Positions 26,947 to 34,695 of a stretch of 35,836 nt of DNA are shown piece after piece; positions within the stretch are counted from its first letter, which is position 1, and each line of letters begins with the position of its first letter. The translations under genes were made by a program, and so were the position numbers. The stretch comes from Nonomuraea lactucae (GTDB lineage Bacteria; Actinomycetota; Actinomycetes; Streptosporangiales; Streptosporangiaceae). The stretch is taken from assembly GCF_003313395.1 (NCBI RefSeq), contig NZ_QNFZ01000250.1:1-35836 (forward strand). The letters run 5' to 3'. Below the pieces are notes generated by a model. That model saw nothing but the letters and a program-made list of their open reading frames with translations. It made no database searches and was not told the origin of the DNA.

Positions 26947-28395
26947 ATGGCGTTCGAGAGGGTGGGAGTCGTCGGCCTCGGCACGATGGGGGCCGGCATC
27001 GCGGAGGTCTTCGCGCGGGCGGGACTACGGGTGATCGGCGTCGAGGCCGACGCCGAGGCGCTGGCGAGGGGGCGCGGGCACGTGGAGAGGTCGACCGGCC
27101 GCGCGGTCGACCGGGGCAAGCTGAACGAGCGCGAGCGCGCGGAGATCCTCGGCCGGATCACGCTCACCACCTCGCGCGACGACCTGAGCGACGCCGACCT
27201 CGTGGTGGAGGCGATCCCCGAGATCCTCGACTACAAGGTGGCGCTGTTCAAGGATCTCGACCGGATCTGCAAGCCCGAGACCGTGCTGGCCACCAACACC
27301 TCCTCGCTCTCGGTCACCGCTGTCGCCACCGCGACCGGCCGCCCCGGCCGGGTGGTCGGCATGCACTTCTTCAACCCGGCCCCGGTGATGCGGCTGGTCG
27401 AGGTGGTCGGCACGGTGGTGACCGCCCCCGACGTCGTGTCCGGCATCGCCGACCTGTCGGCGCGGCTGGGCAAGACGTGCGTGGCGGTAGGAGACCGGGC
27501 CGGGTTCGTCGTCAACCGGCTGCTCCTGCCCTACCTCAACCATGCCGCCGTGCTGCTGGACCTCGGCGTGGCCGGGCGCGACGACATCGACGCGGCCATG
27601 GCGCTCGGCGCGGGACTGCCCATGGGGCCGTTCGCGCTGCTCGACCTCATCGGGCTCGACACCGCCTATGAGGTGATGTGCGTGCTGTTCGACGAGACCC
27701 GCGACCGGCGCCACGCCCCCTCGCCGCTGCTGCGGGAGCTGGTCACGGCGGGGCTGCTCGGCCGCAAGACAGGCCGCGGCTTCCACGGCGAGGAGACGGC
27801 GCACCGCGAGCGCGACAGGGCCGAGTTCATCACGTTCGGCGTCGAGGGCGACGACGCCGGCCCGATCGTCGAGCAGCTGCTGCGGGCCGGGTTCAAGACG
27901 TCCGACGAGCCCGACGTGGTGCTCCGGCTGGCCGACCGGCCCGTGATCGAGCACGCCGTACGCCTGCCGACCCCCTCGGCCATGGTGGGCGTCCACCTCG
28001 TCGGCGACAGGGTGGCCGAGGTGGCCTCCACGGCGCTCACCTCGCCCGCGGCCGTCGCGGCGGCCAGGGACCTGATGAAGGTCATCGGGCGCACGCCGGT
28101 GCCGTGCAAGGACCGGGCCGGTTTCGTGGTGGACGCGCTGCTCTACCCCTACCTCAACGACGCGGTCAGGATGCACGACTCCGGCTACGCCTCGATCGCC
28201 GACATCGACGCCGCCATGCGGCTGGGCTGCGGCTACCCGGCCGGGCCGTTCGAGATGCTCGAGTCCATCGGGCTGCGTCGGGTCCGCGACGGCCTGAGAG
28301 CCCTCTACGCCGAATACCGCGAGCCGTCGTTCGCGCCCGCTCCGCTGCTCGACCACCTGGTCACTGCCGGCCTGAGCGCCTTCCCACGGCCATGA
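26947..28395 (+). CDS. 3-hydroxyacyl-CoA dehydrogenase with duplicated C-terminal domain
   Basis: Oxidises 3-hydroxyacyl-CoA (likely 3-hydroxybutyryl-CoA) to 3-ketoacyl-CoA using NAD(P). The 482 residues contain Rossmann motif G10-L-G-T-M-G15, catalytic Ser/Asn stretch NTSSLS (from 117), catalytic His140 in MHFFNP and Glu152. It then has two copies of the 3HCDH C-terminal helical domain, about 185-280 and 385-480. Each starts DRAGFVV(N/D) and contains DIDAAM and PMGPF or PAGPF. Simple hydroxybutyryl-CoA dehydrogenases have one; the two-domain form is like PaaH-type or FadB-derived enzymes. It may supply the thiolase encoded at 34696. The stop overlaps the next ATG by 4 bases. Confidence 0.93.
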   Translation: MAFERVGVVGLGTMGAGIAEVFARAGLRVIGVEADAEALARGRGHVERSTGRAVDRGKLNERERAEILGRITLTTSRDDLSDADLVVEAIPEILDYKVALFKDLDRICKPETVLATNTSSLSVTAVATATGRPGRVVGMHFFNPAPVMRLVEVVGTVVTAPDVVSGIADLSARLGKTCVAVGDRAGFVVNRLLLPYLNHAAVLLDLGVAGRDDIDAAMALGAGLPMGPFALLDLIGLDTAYEVMCVLFDETRDRRHAPSPLLRELVTAGLLGRKTGRGFHGEETAHRERDRAEFITFGVEGDDAGPIVEQLLRAGFKTSDEPDVVLRLADRPVIEHAVRLPTPSAMVGVHLVGDRVAEVASTALTSPAAVAAARDLMKVIGRTPVPCKDRAGFVVDALLYPYLNDAVRMHDSGYASIADIDAAMRLGCGYPAGPFEMLESIGLRRVRDGLRALYAEYREPSFAPAPLLDHLVTAGLSAFPRP

Positions 28396-28682
28396 GCCCG
28401 CGCCGCGCGCGTCGCAGGGACGACCCGCGCCCCATGGGGTCCCCCCGGGGCGTCGACCGGGTCGAGGAGTGGCCGGACGGCGAGTGGAAGGTCCGCATGC
28501 TGACGGGCGGCTCCTCGGCCAAGAGCTACCGCTGCCCCGGCTGCGACCAGGAGATCCACGGCGGCCGGCCGCACCTCGTCAGCTGGCCCAACTGGCCGGG
28601 AGGCGACGAGGAGCGCCGCCACTGGCACCCGGCGTGCTGGCGCAAGAGACTTGACCGCGGCCCGGGCCGCAGCCGCTACTAG
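28392..28682 (+). CDS. Small CxxC...HxxC zinc-finger protein, function unknown
   Basis: A 96-residue basic protein whose ATG overlaps the dehydrogenase stop (ATGA). After a 20-residue Arg-rich start it carries C48-x2-C51, His61, His77 and a WHPACW motif giving H79-x2-C82. The spacing C-x2-C-x27-H-x2-C with Trp before the His looks like a treble-clef finger of the PARP/LIM kind and so a possible nucleic-acid or protein-binding site. Related actinobacterial proteins are often labelled ATP/GTP-binding protein, but I see no nucleotide-binding motif. The role is unknown; the coupling to the dehydrogenase suggests only shared expression. Confidence 0.8.
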   Translation: MSPRRARRRDDPRPMGSPRGVDRVEEWPDGEWKVRMLTGGSSAKSYRCPGCDQEIHGGRPHLVSWPNWPGGDEERRHWHPACWRKRLDRGPGRSRY

Positions 28683-28720
28683 ACGGCGCGGCGACCCCCG
28701 ATGATCGAAAGGGACCGAAG

Positions 28721-29425
28721 GTGGAGATTCGCGCGGCGACCGTGCTGCCGGCCAGGCGAGAGCCGATCGAGCTGCACACCGGTGACGGCCTGACCCTGGT
28801 CGGCGAGCTGGCTCTGCCACTCGATCGGCCGCCGGTGGCCACGCTGGTCACCCTGCACCCCCTGCCCACGCACGGCGGCTTCATGGACAGCCACGTCTAC
28901 AAGAAGGCCGCCAATCGCCTGCCCGCGCTCGCCGACCTGGCGGTGCTCCGCTTCAACACCCGGGGCACGTCCTCGGAGCGGGGCACCTCCGAGGGCGCGT
29001 TCGACGGCGGCGAGGGGGAGCGGTTCGACGTGGCGGCGGCCCTGGAGTACGCCGACTACCATGACCTGCCCCGCGTCTGGGTGGTCGGCTGGTCCTTCGG
29101 GACCGAGCTGGCGCTCAAGTGGGCCCACGACCCGCTGGTGGAGGGCGCCATCCTGCTCTCGCCGCCGCTCCACCGGGCCACCGACGACGACCTCGACGCC
29201 TGGGCCCGGTTCGGCCGCCCGCTGGTGGCGCTGGTGCCGGAGTTCGACGACTACCTCAGGCCCGACGAGGCCCGCGCCCGCTTCGCCCGGGTGCCGCAGG
29301 CGGAGGTCATCGGGGTGGAGGGCGCCAAGCACCTGTGGGTGGGGGAGCCGTACGTGCGCATCGTGCTGAACGAGATCGTCAAGCGGGTCAACCCCACTGC
29401 CCACCCCCTTCCCACGCACGTCTGA
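28721..29425 (+). CDS. Alpha/beta hydrolase
   Basis: A 234-residue cytoplasmic hydrolase, substrate unknown. The nucleophile elbow is GWSFG with Ser125, the oxyanion region THPLPTHGG-like (HPLPTHGG at 46-53), and the likely catalytic His204 in EGAKHLW; an acid is probably among EFDD (174-177). The pattern RFNTRGTSSERGTSEGAFDGG is typical of the small dienelactone-hydrolase-like esterases of actinobacteria. GTG 28721 is preceded by AAAGGGACC. It lies 38 bases after the zinc-finger gene on the same strand, probably the same operon. Confidence 0.9.
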   Translation: MEIRAATVLPARREPIELHTGDGLTLVGELALPLDRPPVATLVTLHPLPTHGGFMDSHVYKKAANRLPALADLAVLRFNTRGTSSERGTSEGAFDGGEGERFDVAAALEYADYHDLPRVWVVGWSFGTELALKWAHDPLVEGAILLSPPLHRATDDDLDAWARFGRPLVALVPEFDDYLRPDEARARFARVPQAEVIGVEGAKHLWVGEPYVRIVLNEIVKRVNPTAHPLPTHV

Positions 29426-29473
29426 CGGGTGGGTGACCGGCGGATCGTGGACACGCGGCCAGTGCACCGCCGG

Positions 29474-29518
29474 GCCCGCCGCGTACGGGGCCGCCGCGTA
29501 CGGGCCCGCCGCGTACGG
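29474..29518 (+). repeat. Three tandem 15-base repeats upstream of the SDR gene
   Basis: Units at 29474-29488, 29489-29503 and 29504-29518 read GCCCGCCGCGTACGG, with one changed base in the second. Each contains the palindrome CGTACG. They lie 50 bases after the hydrolase stop and about 60 before the SDR start. They are not in a supported coding frame. Confidence 0.85.
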
Positions 29519-29580
29519 GCATGGCGCCAGGGGTCCGCCAGTCAGTAGAATCTTATTCGGTTCCAGTCGGAGGAGGCAGC

Positions 29581-30348
29581 GTGGGCGCGTTCGATCTCAG
29601 CGGGAAGAAGGCCGTGGTCACCGGGGCGTCGAAGGGGATCGGGCGGGCCATCGCGCTCGCCTATGCCGAGGCCGGAGCCGACGTGGCGCTCGTCTCGCGC
29701 TCGGCCGGCTCCCTCGCCGAGGTGGCCAAGGAGGTCGAGGCCCTGGGCAGGCGGGCCGCGGTGATCCCCGCCGACCTGACCGACCGCGACGCCGCCACCG
29801 GCGCGGTCCACGCGGCCATCGAGGAGCTCGGGCACCTCGACATCGTGGTGAACAACGCCGGAGGGTCCAACTTCATGACCGAGTTCAAGGACCTGCGGCT
29901 GTCCGGCTGGGACAAGCTCATGCGGCTCAACCTCGACTCGGCCATGGCCGTGTGCCACGCGGTCGCGCCGCACCTGCTCGACCGGGGCGGCGCGGCGGTG
30001 ATCAACGTCGCGTCCGTCGCCGCGCTGGGCGCGCCGTTCCTCGCCCCCTACGCGGCGGCCAAGGCGGGCGTGGTCGCGCTGACCAAGACGCTGGCCGCCG
30101 AGTGGGCGCCTGCCGGCGTACGGGTCAACGCCCTCTGCCCGGGGTGGACGGCCACCGACCTCAACCGCAACCTCTGGCAGGACGAGGCGGCCAGCCGCGC
30201 GACGCTGTCGGGGGTGCCCATGCGGCGCTGGGGCACGCCCGAGGACATGGCCTACCCGGCCGTCTTCCTGGCCGGCGAGGCGTCGAGGTACATGACCGGC
30301 CAGGTCCTGTTCATCGACGGCGGCGCCACCGCCATCGGCGGCGCGTGA
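29581..30348 (+). CDS. Short-chain dehydrogenase/reductase (SDR)
   Basis: NAD(P)-dependent oxidoreductase of 255 residues, substrate unknown. Classical SDR motifs are TGASKGIG (14-21), NNAG (91-94), Asn117, Ser145, and Y157-x3-K161; the end has GQVLFIDGGAT. Similar to FabG-like and glucose-dehydrogenase-like reductases. GTG 29581 is chosen because GGAGGAGG lies right upstream and MGAFDLSGKKAVVTG is a normal start. A TAGAAT (29546-29551) in the leader may be a -10 element. Short tandem-repeat arrays lie on both sides of the gene. Confidence 0.93.
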   Translation: MGAFDLSGKKAVVTGASKGIGRAIALAYAEAGADVALVSRSAGSLAEVAKEVEALGRRAAVIPADLTDRDAATGAVHAAIEELGHLDIVVNNAGGSNFMTEFKDLRLSGWDKLMRLNLDSAMAVCHAVAPHLLDRGGAAVINVASVAALGAPFLAPYAAAKAGVVALTKTLAAEWAPAGVRVNALCPGWTATDLNRNLWQDEAASRATLSGVPMRRWGTPEDMAYPAVFLAGEASRYMTGQVLFIDGGATAIGGA

Positions 30349-30392
30349 CATCCCGGCCCCGGCTCCGCTGGTCCCGCCCGCCTCAGGACAGC

Positions 30393-30462
30393 GGTCCCAC
30401 GGCGCCGGTCTGAGGGCGCCGGTCTGAGGGCGCCGGTCTGAGGGTGCCGGTCCCACGGCGCC
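30393..30462 (+). repeat. Five tandem 14-base repeats after the SDR gene
   Basis: Units at 30393, 30407, 30421, 30435 and 30449 follow GGTC-(CCAC/TGAG)-GG(C/T)GCC. The outer two carry CCAC and the inner three TGAG; a degenerate sixth unit follows. The array starts 45 bases after the SDR stop. Each unit ends in GGCGCC (one GGTGCC). Confidence 0.9.
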
Positions 30463-30559
30463 GATCCGCGAGGGCGCCGGGGGGTCGGGCGGCTCCTTGT
30501 CCACGGGATCGGGTGGCTCCGCGGCCGGGGGTGCCCCGTCGTCTCAGCGGGGTGCCGGT

Positions 30560-30583
30560 GGGGAGGCGGGGCGGGCGGTGGGG
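30560..30583 (+). other. G-quadruplex-forming motif
   Basis: Four G-tracts (30560-30563, 30568-30571, 30573-30575, 30580-30583) with loops of 4, 1 and 4 bases satisfy the usual G3+N1-7 rule. It lies on the coding strand about 70 bases before the hydrolase start and could affect transcription or translation. Confidence 0.5.
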
Positions 30584-30600
30584 ACTGGTGGTGTTAAGGG

Positions 30601-30616
30601 CGGATATCGGTATCCG
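30601..30616. promoter_or_regulatory. CGGATA-TCGG-TATCCG dyad upstream of hydrolase
   Basis: A perfect 6-bp inverted repeat with a 4-base centre, 36 bases before the hydrolase GTG. Its AT content stands out locally. It could be an operator or, as RNA, a small hairpin ahead of the ribosome site. Confidence 0.4.
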
Positions 30617-30652
30617 TCCTGGAGTGCTTGTCGCGGCGAACAGGTCTACCGT

Positions 30653-31453
30653 GTGATCGTGCAGCTCTACTCGAGATCAGCCGGGACGGGGCTCCCGGTC
30701 GTACTGCTTCACGCGTTCCCGCTCTCCTCGGCCATGTGGCTGGCGCAGCGCGAGGGTCTCGCGCCGATGTGCCGGGTGATCACGCCTGATCTGCGCGGGT
30801 TCGGGGGCTCGCGGCTGGGCGAGGAGGAGCCGTCGGTCGATCTGATGGCCGACGACGTCGCCCGGCTGCTGGACGGGGAGGGGGTCGACAGGGCGGTTAT
30901 CGGCGGGCTGTCCATGGGCGGCTATGTGACGATGGCGTTCTGCCGCCGCCACCCCGACCGGCTCCTGGGCGTGATCCTCGCCGACACGAAGGCCGGCCCC
31001 GACCCGCAGCCGGTGCGCGACAAGCGCGAGAGCATCGCGCAGGCGGTGCTGTCCGGCGGCAGCGGCGTGCTCGTCACCGACGTGCTGCCCGCGCTGATCG
31101 GGCCGACCACCAAGGAGCGCAGGGCCATGGTGCACGGGCGGGTCAAGGGTCTCGTGCAGTCGGCGCCGCCCGGGGCGGTGGCCTGGGCCCAGCGCGCCAT
31201 GGCGGGCAGGCCCGACTCGTTCGAGACGCTGGCCGGGCTCAAGGTGCCGCTGCTTGTCGTCGTGGGGGAGGAGGACGAGCTCACGACCCCGGCCGATGCC
31301 GAGGCGATGGCACGGGCCGTACCCGAGGGCAAGGTGGAGATCATCCCGAAGGCCGGTCACCTGAGCGCGGTCGAGCAGCCCGAGGCGTTCAACACGGCGG
31401 TGTCGGAGTTCCTCAGGTCTGAGCTTGCCGGGGCAGCACGATCTCGCGGATGA
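30653..31453 (+). CDS. Alpha/beta hydrolase
   Basis: A 266-residue alpha/beta hydrolase. Motifs are LLHAFPLSSAMW (oxyanion loop), DLRGFGGS, the nucleophile elbow GGLSMGG (Ser87 from this start), the acid in GEEDELTTPADA, and the catalytic His in KAGHLSAVEQPEAF. This resembles the 3-oxoadipate enol-lactonase/haloperoxidase-like group; the substrate is unknown. Possible starts are GTG 30653 (AGG 8 bases upstream) and GTG 30659 (MQLYSRSAG, the more usual family start). The 3' end overlaps the convergent AI-2E permease gene by 41 bases. Confidence 0.9.
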   Translation: MIVQLYSRSAGTGLPVVLLHAFPLSSAMWLAQREGLAPMCRVITPDLRGFGGSRLGEEEPSVDLMADDVARLLDGEGVDRAVIGGLSMGGYVTMAFCRRHPDRLLGVILADTKAGPDPQPVRDKRESIAQAVLSGGSGVLVTDVLPALIGPTTKERRAMVHGRVKGLVQSAPPGAVAWAQRAMAGRPDSFETLAGLKVPLLVVVGEEDELTTPADAEAMARAVPEGKVEIIPKAGHLSAVEQPEAFNTAVSEFLRSELAGAARSRG

Positions 31454-32540
31454 TCAGCGCGATGGCGGCGGCGACCGGGATGGCCAGCAGCGCGCCGACG
31501 ATGCCGAGCAGCGCCCCGCCGAACAGGGCGGCGATGACCGTCACGGCCGGTGTCACGTCCACCGAGCGCTTCATGACGCGTGGGTAGATGAGGTAGTTCT
31601 CGACCTGCTGGTAGACGATGAAGAAGACCGCGCACGCGATGCCGGCGGGCACCGACTGGAGCAGCGCCACCCCGGTCACCAGCACCGCGCCGAGTGTGGC
31701 GCCCACCAGGGGGATGAGGTCGGTGAGCGCCACCACGAGCGCCAGCGCCAGCGCGTACTTCACGCCCATGATCGACAGGAAGATCCAGCTCAGCACGCCG
31801 GCGATGACGGAGATGAGCACGTTTCCGGCGACGTAGCCGCCGATGCCGGCCAGGATCTCCTCGGAGATCGCGCCGGTCCGCTCGCGTCGCGAGGCCGGGA
31901 CCAGCTTGAGGAGATACTCCTTGATCGTGTGCAGTGAGCCCAGGAAGTAGAGCATGAGCACGAGCAGCGTCACCGTGGTGAACACCCCGTCGAGCACCAC
32001 CAGACCCGCTCCGACCACCCCGGACGCCAGGGAGGGCCCGAGCGTCCCGGTGACGAACGAGGCCAGCTTCGGCAGGATCTGGTAGTCGGCGTCGAGCCGG
32101 CGCAGCGTCGGATGGTTGCCCAGCTCGGTGACGTAACCGGGCACGGCGGCCACGAACTCGGCCAGCTGCTTGCTCACCGGCGGCACCACCGCCAGCCCGA
32201 ACAGCGCGAACGCCACGATCACCCCGGCGAACACGATCGAGATCGCTCCCCGCCTGCCCAGCCCGCGCCGCTGCAGCGCCTCGACCGCCGGGTTCAGCCC
32301 GACGGCCAGGAACATCGCCACCACGACCAGGATGATCACGCTCAGCGAGGCGATGACCATCTGCGCGATCGCGATCGCCGTCAGCACCCCCAGCCCGCCG
32401 ACCAGCCCGAACAGGAAGGGCCCGCGCGCCAGCGGCTTCCCGGGCAGCCCGTACGGCTGCGCGCCGCCCCCTTCCCCGCCCGCGGGGCGCGCTTCGGGGG
32501 TGGTGTCCTCCGGGGCAGCGGACGTGACTTCTGCGGACAC
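31413..32540 (-). CDS. AI-2E family transporter (TqsA/PerM-like)
   Basis: A membrane protein of 375 residues with about eight helices and a central loop. Family signs are the N-terminal IIVLVVVAMFLAVGLNPAV-like helix, a middle soluble segment (about 110-190), and the conserved ALTDLIPLVGATLGAVL and YQQVENYLIYPRVMKRSVDVTP. Members export varied small molecules or act as Na+/H+ antiporters; the name does not prove autoinducer transport. GTG 32540 is chosen because AGGAG lies 6 bases upstream; an ATG 48 bases earlier lacks a site. The first 45 residues are a disordered, acidic, Pro/Gly-rich tail. Its 3' end runs 41 bases into the convergent hydrolase gene. Confidence 0.92.
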   Translation of the reverse strand: MSAEVTSAAPEDTTPEARPAGGEGGGAQPYGLPGKPLARGPFLFGLVGGLGVLTAIAIAQMVIASLSVIILVVVAMFLAVGLNPAVEALQRRGLGRRGAISIVFAGVIVAFALFGLAVVPPVSKQLAEFVAAVPGYVTELGNHPTLRRLDADYQILPKLASFVTGTLGPSLASGVVGAGLVVLDGVFTTVTLLVLMLYFLGSLHTIKEYLLKLVPASRRERTGAISEEILAGIGGYVAGNVLISVIAGVLSWIFLSIMGVKYALALALVVALTDLIPLVGATLGAVLVTGVALLQSVPAGIACAVFFIVYQQVENYLIYPRVMKRSVDVTPAVTVIAALFGGALLGIVGALLAIPVAAAIALIIREIVLPRQAQT

Positions 32541-32607
32541 GGGGGGCTCCTGGAAGGTCTGGATCAGAAAGGGGGGCGGGGCCGACAAGTCCGGACGAGA
32601 TGCCGGG

Positions 32608-32649
32608 AACAGAAAGAGAGCCTAGCGACCATGTGGTCGCCAGGCTCTC
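32608..32649 (-). terminator. Intrinsic terminator of the FilP/Scy-like gene
   Basis: On the minus strand GAGAGCCTGGCGACC pairs with GGTCGCTAGGCTCTC (one mismatch) around a small loop, followed by TTTCTGTT. It starts 31 bases after the stop of the coiled-coil gene. With its T-rich tail it is the most classical terminator in the window. Confidence 0.8.
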
Positions 32650-32679
32650 CTCAGCCGTCATGCAGCCCCAGTGCGGCGG

Positions 32680-33993
32680 CTACTCCTGCCACCACTCCGC
32701 GTCGTCCTCGGACTTCGCCTGCTGCTTGGCGGGTGCCGGTGTGGACGAGGGCGCGGGCGTCGGCGCGGGCACCGCCGGCTTCTCACTGGCGGGCGCGGCG
32801 AGCGCCGGCTTCGCCGGGGCCGCGACCACCGCGGGCTCAGGCTCCATGCCCGGCAGCGCGGCGCCGCCGAGCAGCTGGCGCAGCTGGGCCAGGTGGCTGG
32901 TGATGCTGTCGCGCTGGCGGGTGAGCTCGTCGACCTGACGCTGCATCGACGTACGGGTGCGCTCGGCCTCGTTCTTCGCCTCGGTGACGATCGTCTCCGC
33001 GCTGGACTTGGCCTCGGCCACGATCTGCTCGGAGTTCTTGCGGGCGTTGGCGACCAGCTGCTTGGCGTGCAGGTCGGCCTCGCGGCGGGTCTGCTCGGCC
33101 TGCTGCGTGGCCTTGGTGGCCCTGGACTCGGCCGTGGCCGCGCGCTGCTCGGCCTCGGCGACCAGCTTCTGCGTCGCCGCCTGCGCGGTGGCGTGGCGCT
33201 CCGCCTCCTGGCGCTCCGCCTCCTCGCGCCGGGAAGCCAGCTGGATCTCGAACTCCGCCTCGTCCTGCGCCCGCTTGGCCTCGGACTCCTCCAGCACCCG
33301 CTGCGCCTGCGCCCGCATCTCGTCGGCCTGCCGCTTGGCGGTGGTCAGCACCTCGTCGCGCTCGCGCTTGGTCGAGGCGCGCAGCTGCGCCACCTCGCGC
33401 TCGGTCGTGGTGCGGAGCTTGGCGATCTCGCGCTCGGCGTCGGCCCGCTTCTCGGCCACCTCGTGGTCGGCGGTGGCGCGCAGCTTGGCGACCTCGCGCT
33501 CGGTGGTGCTGGTCAGCTCGTCGGCCTCGCGGCGGGCGGTCGAGCGGATCTCGTCGGCCTCCCGCTCGGCCGTGGTGCGCATCTCATCGCTCTCGCGCGT
33601 CGCCTGCGCCCGCTTCTCGGCGGCCTCGGCCTCGGCGGCGGCCCGCATGTCGGCGGCATCAACCTTGGCGGCCGCCTTGATCTCGTTGGCCTCGGACCGG
33701 GCGGCCTGGACGAGCTCGGTGGCCTGCTCCTCGGCCAGCCGGAGCAACTGCTCGATGCGGGCGCCGAGACCGGAGTAGGTCGGACGCTCCTGCTCCTGGA
33801 GCTGCCGCTGGGAGTCGGACAGATCGCGCTGCAGGGCGGTGGCCTGCTCGCGGGCCTGGCGCAGGTCGGAGTCGAGCTGCTTCAGATGATCGTGCACCTG
33901 GTGGCGGTCATAGCCACGGAGGACCACGTCGAACTCGCGTGCGGGGGCGTCCTCGAAGAAGTTGTTGAGCTGGGCGTCGATGTCGGACTGCAT
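32680..33993 (-). CDS. FilP/Scy-like coiled-coil cytoskeletal protein with DivIVA-type N-terminus
   Basis: A 437-residue, almost fully helical protein. Residues 15-60 resemble the DivIVA membrane-curvature domain (FDVVLRGYDRHQVHDHLKQL). A PTYSGLGARIEQLLRLAEEQA segment (71-91) matches the Scy/FilP family. Residues 95-237 are 13 uninterrupted 11-residue repeats (core x-(T/A)-A-E-R-E-(A/V)-x-(E/K)-(L/I)-R), then more coiled coil to about 370. The end is a Pro/Ala-rich tail with DDAEWWQE. In Streptomyces, Scy and FilP are separate genes at this place, acting in polar growth with DivIVA. Here one mid-sized protein stands alone. It is often misnamed cellulose-binding protein. Upstream 34130-34190 is unusually AT-rich and may hold its promoter. 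Confidence 0.85.
   Translation of the reverse strand: MQSDIDAQLNNFFEDAPAREFDVVLRGYDRHQVHDHLKQLDSDLRQAREQATALQRDLSDSQRQLQEQERPTYSGLGARIEQLLRLAEEQATELVQAARSEANEIKAAAKVDAADMRAAAEAEAAEKRAQATRESDEMRTTAEREADEIRSTARREADELTSTTEREVAKLRATADHEVAEKRADAEREIAKLRTTTEREVAQLRASTKRERDEVLTTAKRQADEMRAQAQRVLEESEAKRAQDEAEFEIQLASRREEAERQEAERHATAQAATQKLVAEAEQRAATAESRATKATQQAEQTRREADLHAKQLVANARKNSEQIVAEAKSSAETIVTEAKNEAERTRTSMQRQVDELTRQRDSITSHLAQLRQLLGGAALPGMEPEPAVVAAPAKPALAAPASEKPAVPAPTPAPSSTPAPAKQQAKSEDDAEWWQE
33283..33711 (-). repeat. Thirteen tandem 33-base coding repeats (hendecads)
   Basis: Residues 95-237 of the coiled-coil protein divide into thirteen blocks of exactly 11 residues without insertion, for example RTTAEREADEI, RSTARREADEL and RADAEREIAKL. 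The DNA units have diverged in third positions, so selection keeps the 11-residue spacing. Hendecads favour straight, slightly right-handed coiled coils. Confidence 0.85.
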
Positions 33994-34061
33994 GGAGGCT
34001 CGATCCTGGGTTGTCGAGACGGCTACACGGGGCCGGACGGAGGGTTCGGGGCAGCCGAGCC

Positions 34062-34089
34062 GGGAGCCTGTGCCTCGCGGCAGGCTCCC
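34062..34089. promoter_or_regulatory. 9-bp hairpin between mce and the coiled-coil gene
   Basis: GGGAGCCTG (34062-34070) pairs perfectly with CAGGCTCCC (34081-34089) around a 10-base loop. It lies between two minus-strand genes: about 95 bases after the mce stop and 69 bases before the coiled-coil ATG. It may terminate mce or lie in the leader of the next gene. Bases 34150-34190 beside it are AT-rich (including TTTTTT) and probably contain a promoter or terminator tract. Confidence 0.45.
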
Positions 34090-34184
34090 ATGTCCGGTGG
34101 AAAGCCAGCGTACTCCGCTGCTGCCGAGTCTGAAGCCCCGTCCAAGTTTCTGCGTGACTAGTTACATATGAACGTTTTTTGTGT

Positions 34185-34610
34185 TTACTGCGGTGTCGGA
34201 GCCTGTACCAGCTCCGTGAGCATTCCTCCCACGTCCTTGGGGTGCAGAAACGCGATCTCTGAGCCCATTGATCCGTGTCTCGGGCGCTCGTCGAGGAGTC
34301 GTACGCCTTTTGTCCCGATTTCTTCCATTGCCCGCGCCACGTCGGGCACGCCGAACGCCACGTGGTGGACGCCCTCCCCACGCTTGGCCAGGAACTTGCC
34401 GACGGGCGAGTCAGGGGAGAGCGGTTCGAGAAGCTGGATGTAGGAGCCGCCGCCCTCGCCGTCGGCGATGTGGAGCATGGCCTCCTTCACGCCCTGCTCC
34501 TCGTTCACCTCACGCGCCACCACGGTGAGGTCGAACGTCGAGGAGAACAGCCGGATCTTCTCCTCGAGATCGTTGCAGGCGATCCCTATGTGGTCGATGC
34601 GCAGGAACAT
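34185..34610 (-). CDS. mce: Methylmalonyl-CoA epimerase
   Basis: Interconverts (2R)- and (2S)-methylmalonyl-CoA, linking propionyl-CoA carboxylase to the B12-dependent mutase. It is a 141-residue vicinal-oxygen-chelate fold protein with two beta-alpha modules. Metal ligands fit the family: His7 in IDHIGIA, Gln59 in YIQLLEP, the His pair 82-83 in GVHHVAFGV, and Glu133 in LTELVQ. GGAGGTGG lies at good spacing before the ATG. It is divergent from the thiolase, 85 bases apart. The adenosyltransferase at 19589 would make the cofactor for the partner mutase. Confidence 0.95.
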   Translation of the reverse strand: MFLRIDHIGIACNDLEEKIRLFSSTFDLTVVAREVNEEQGVKEAMLHIADGEGGGSYIQLLEPLSPDSPVGKFLAKRGEGVHHVAFGVPDVARAMEEIGTKGVRLLDERPRHGSMGSEIAFLHPKDVGGMLTELVQAPTPQ

Positions 34611-34695
34611 GTGTGGTCCACCTCCATGGCCAACGGCTTTCCGCCCGTGGGTATGGTGTCAAAGAGCCCCCGGACCGCGCACAGGAGGTCGCCCC

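Larger units (their letters stand above)
30349..30652. other. 304-base gap with repeats, G-quadruplex motif and dyad
   Basis: No gene can be supported between the SDR stop and the hydrolase start. In order the gap holds five 14-base tandem repeats (30393-30462), a G-rich stretch with a four-tract G-quadruplex motif (30560-30583), and a small dyad (30601-30616). Upstream in-frame extensions of the hydrolase through the G-rich part are Gly/Ala/Ser-rich with no family sequence. Confidence 0.7.

Noticed and set aside
27678-28682. 334-codon plus frame overlapping the hydroxyacyl-CoA dehydrogenase
   Set aside because: Only the last 96 codons, from ATG 28392, form a plausible protein; the rest is an Arg/Pro-rich out-of-frame reading of the dehydrogenase gene.
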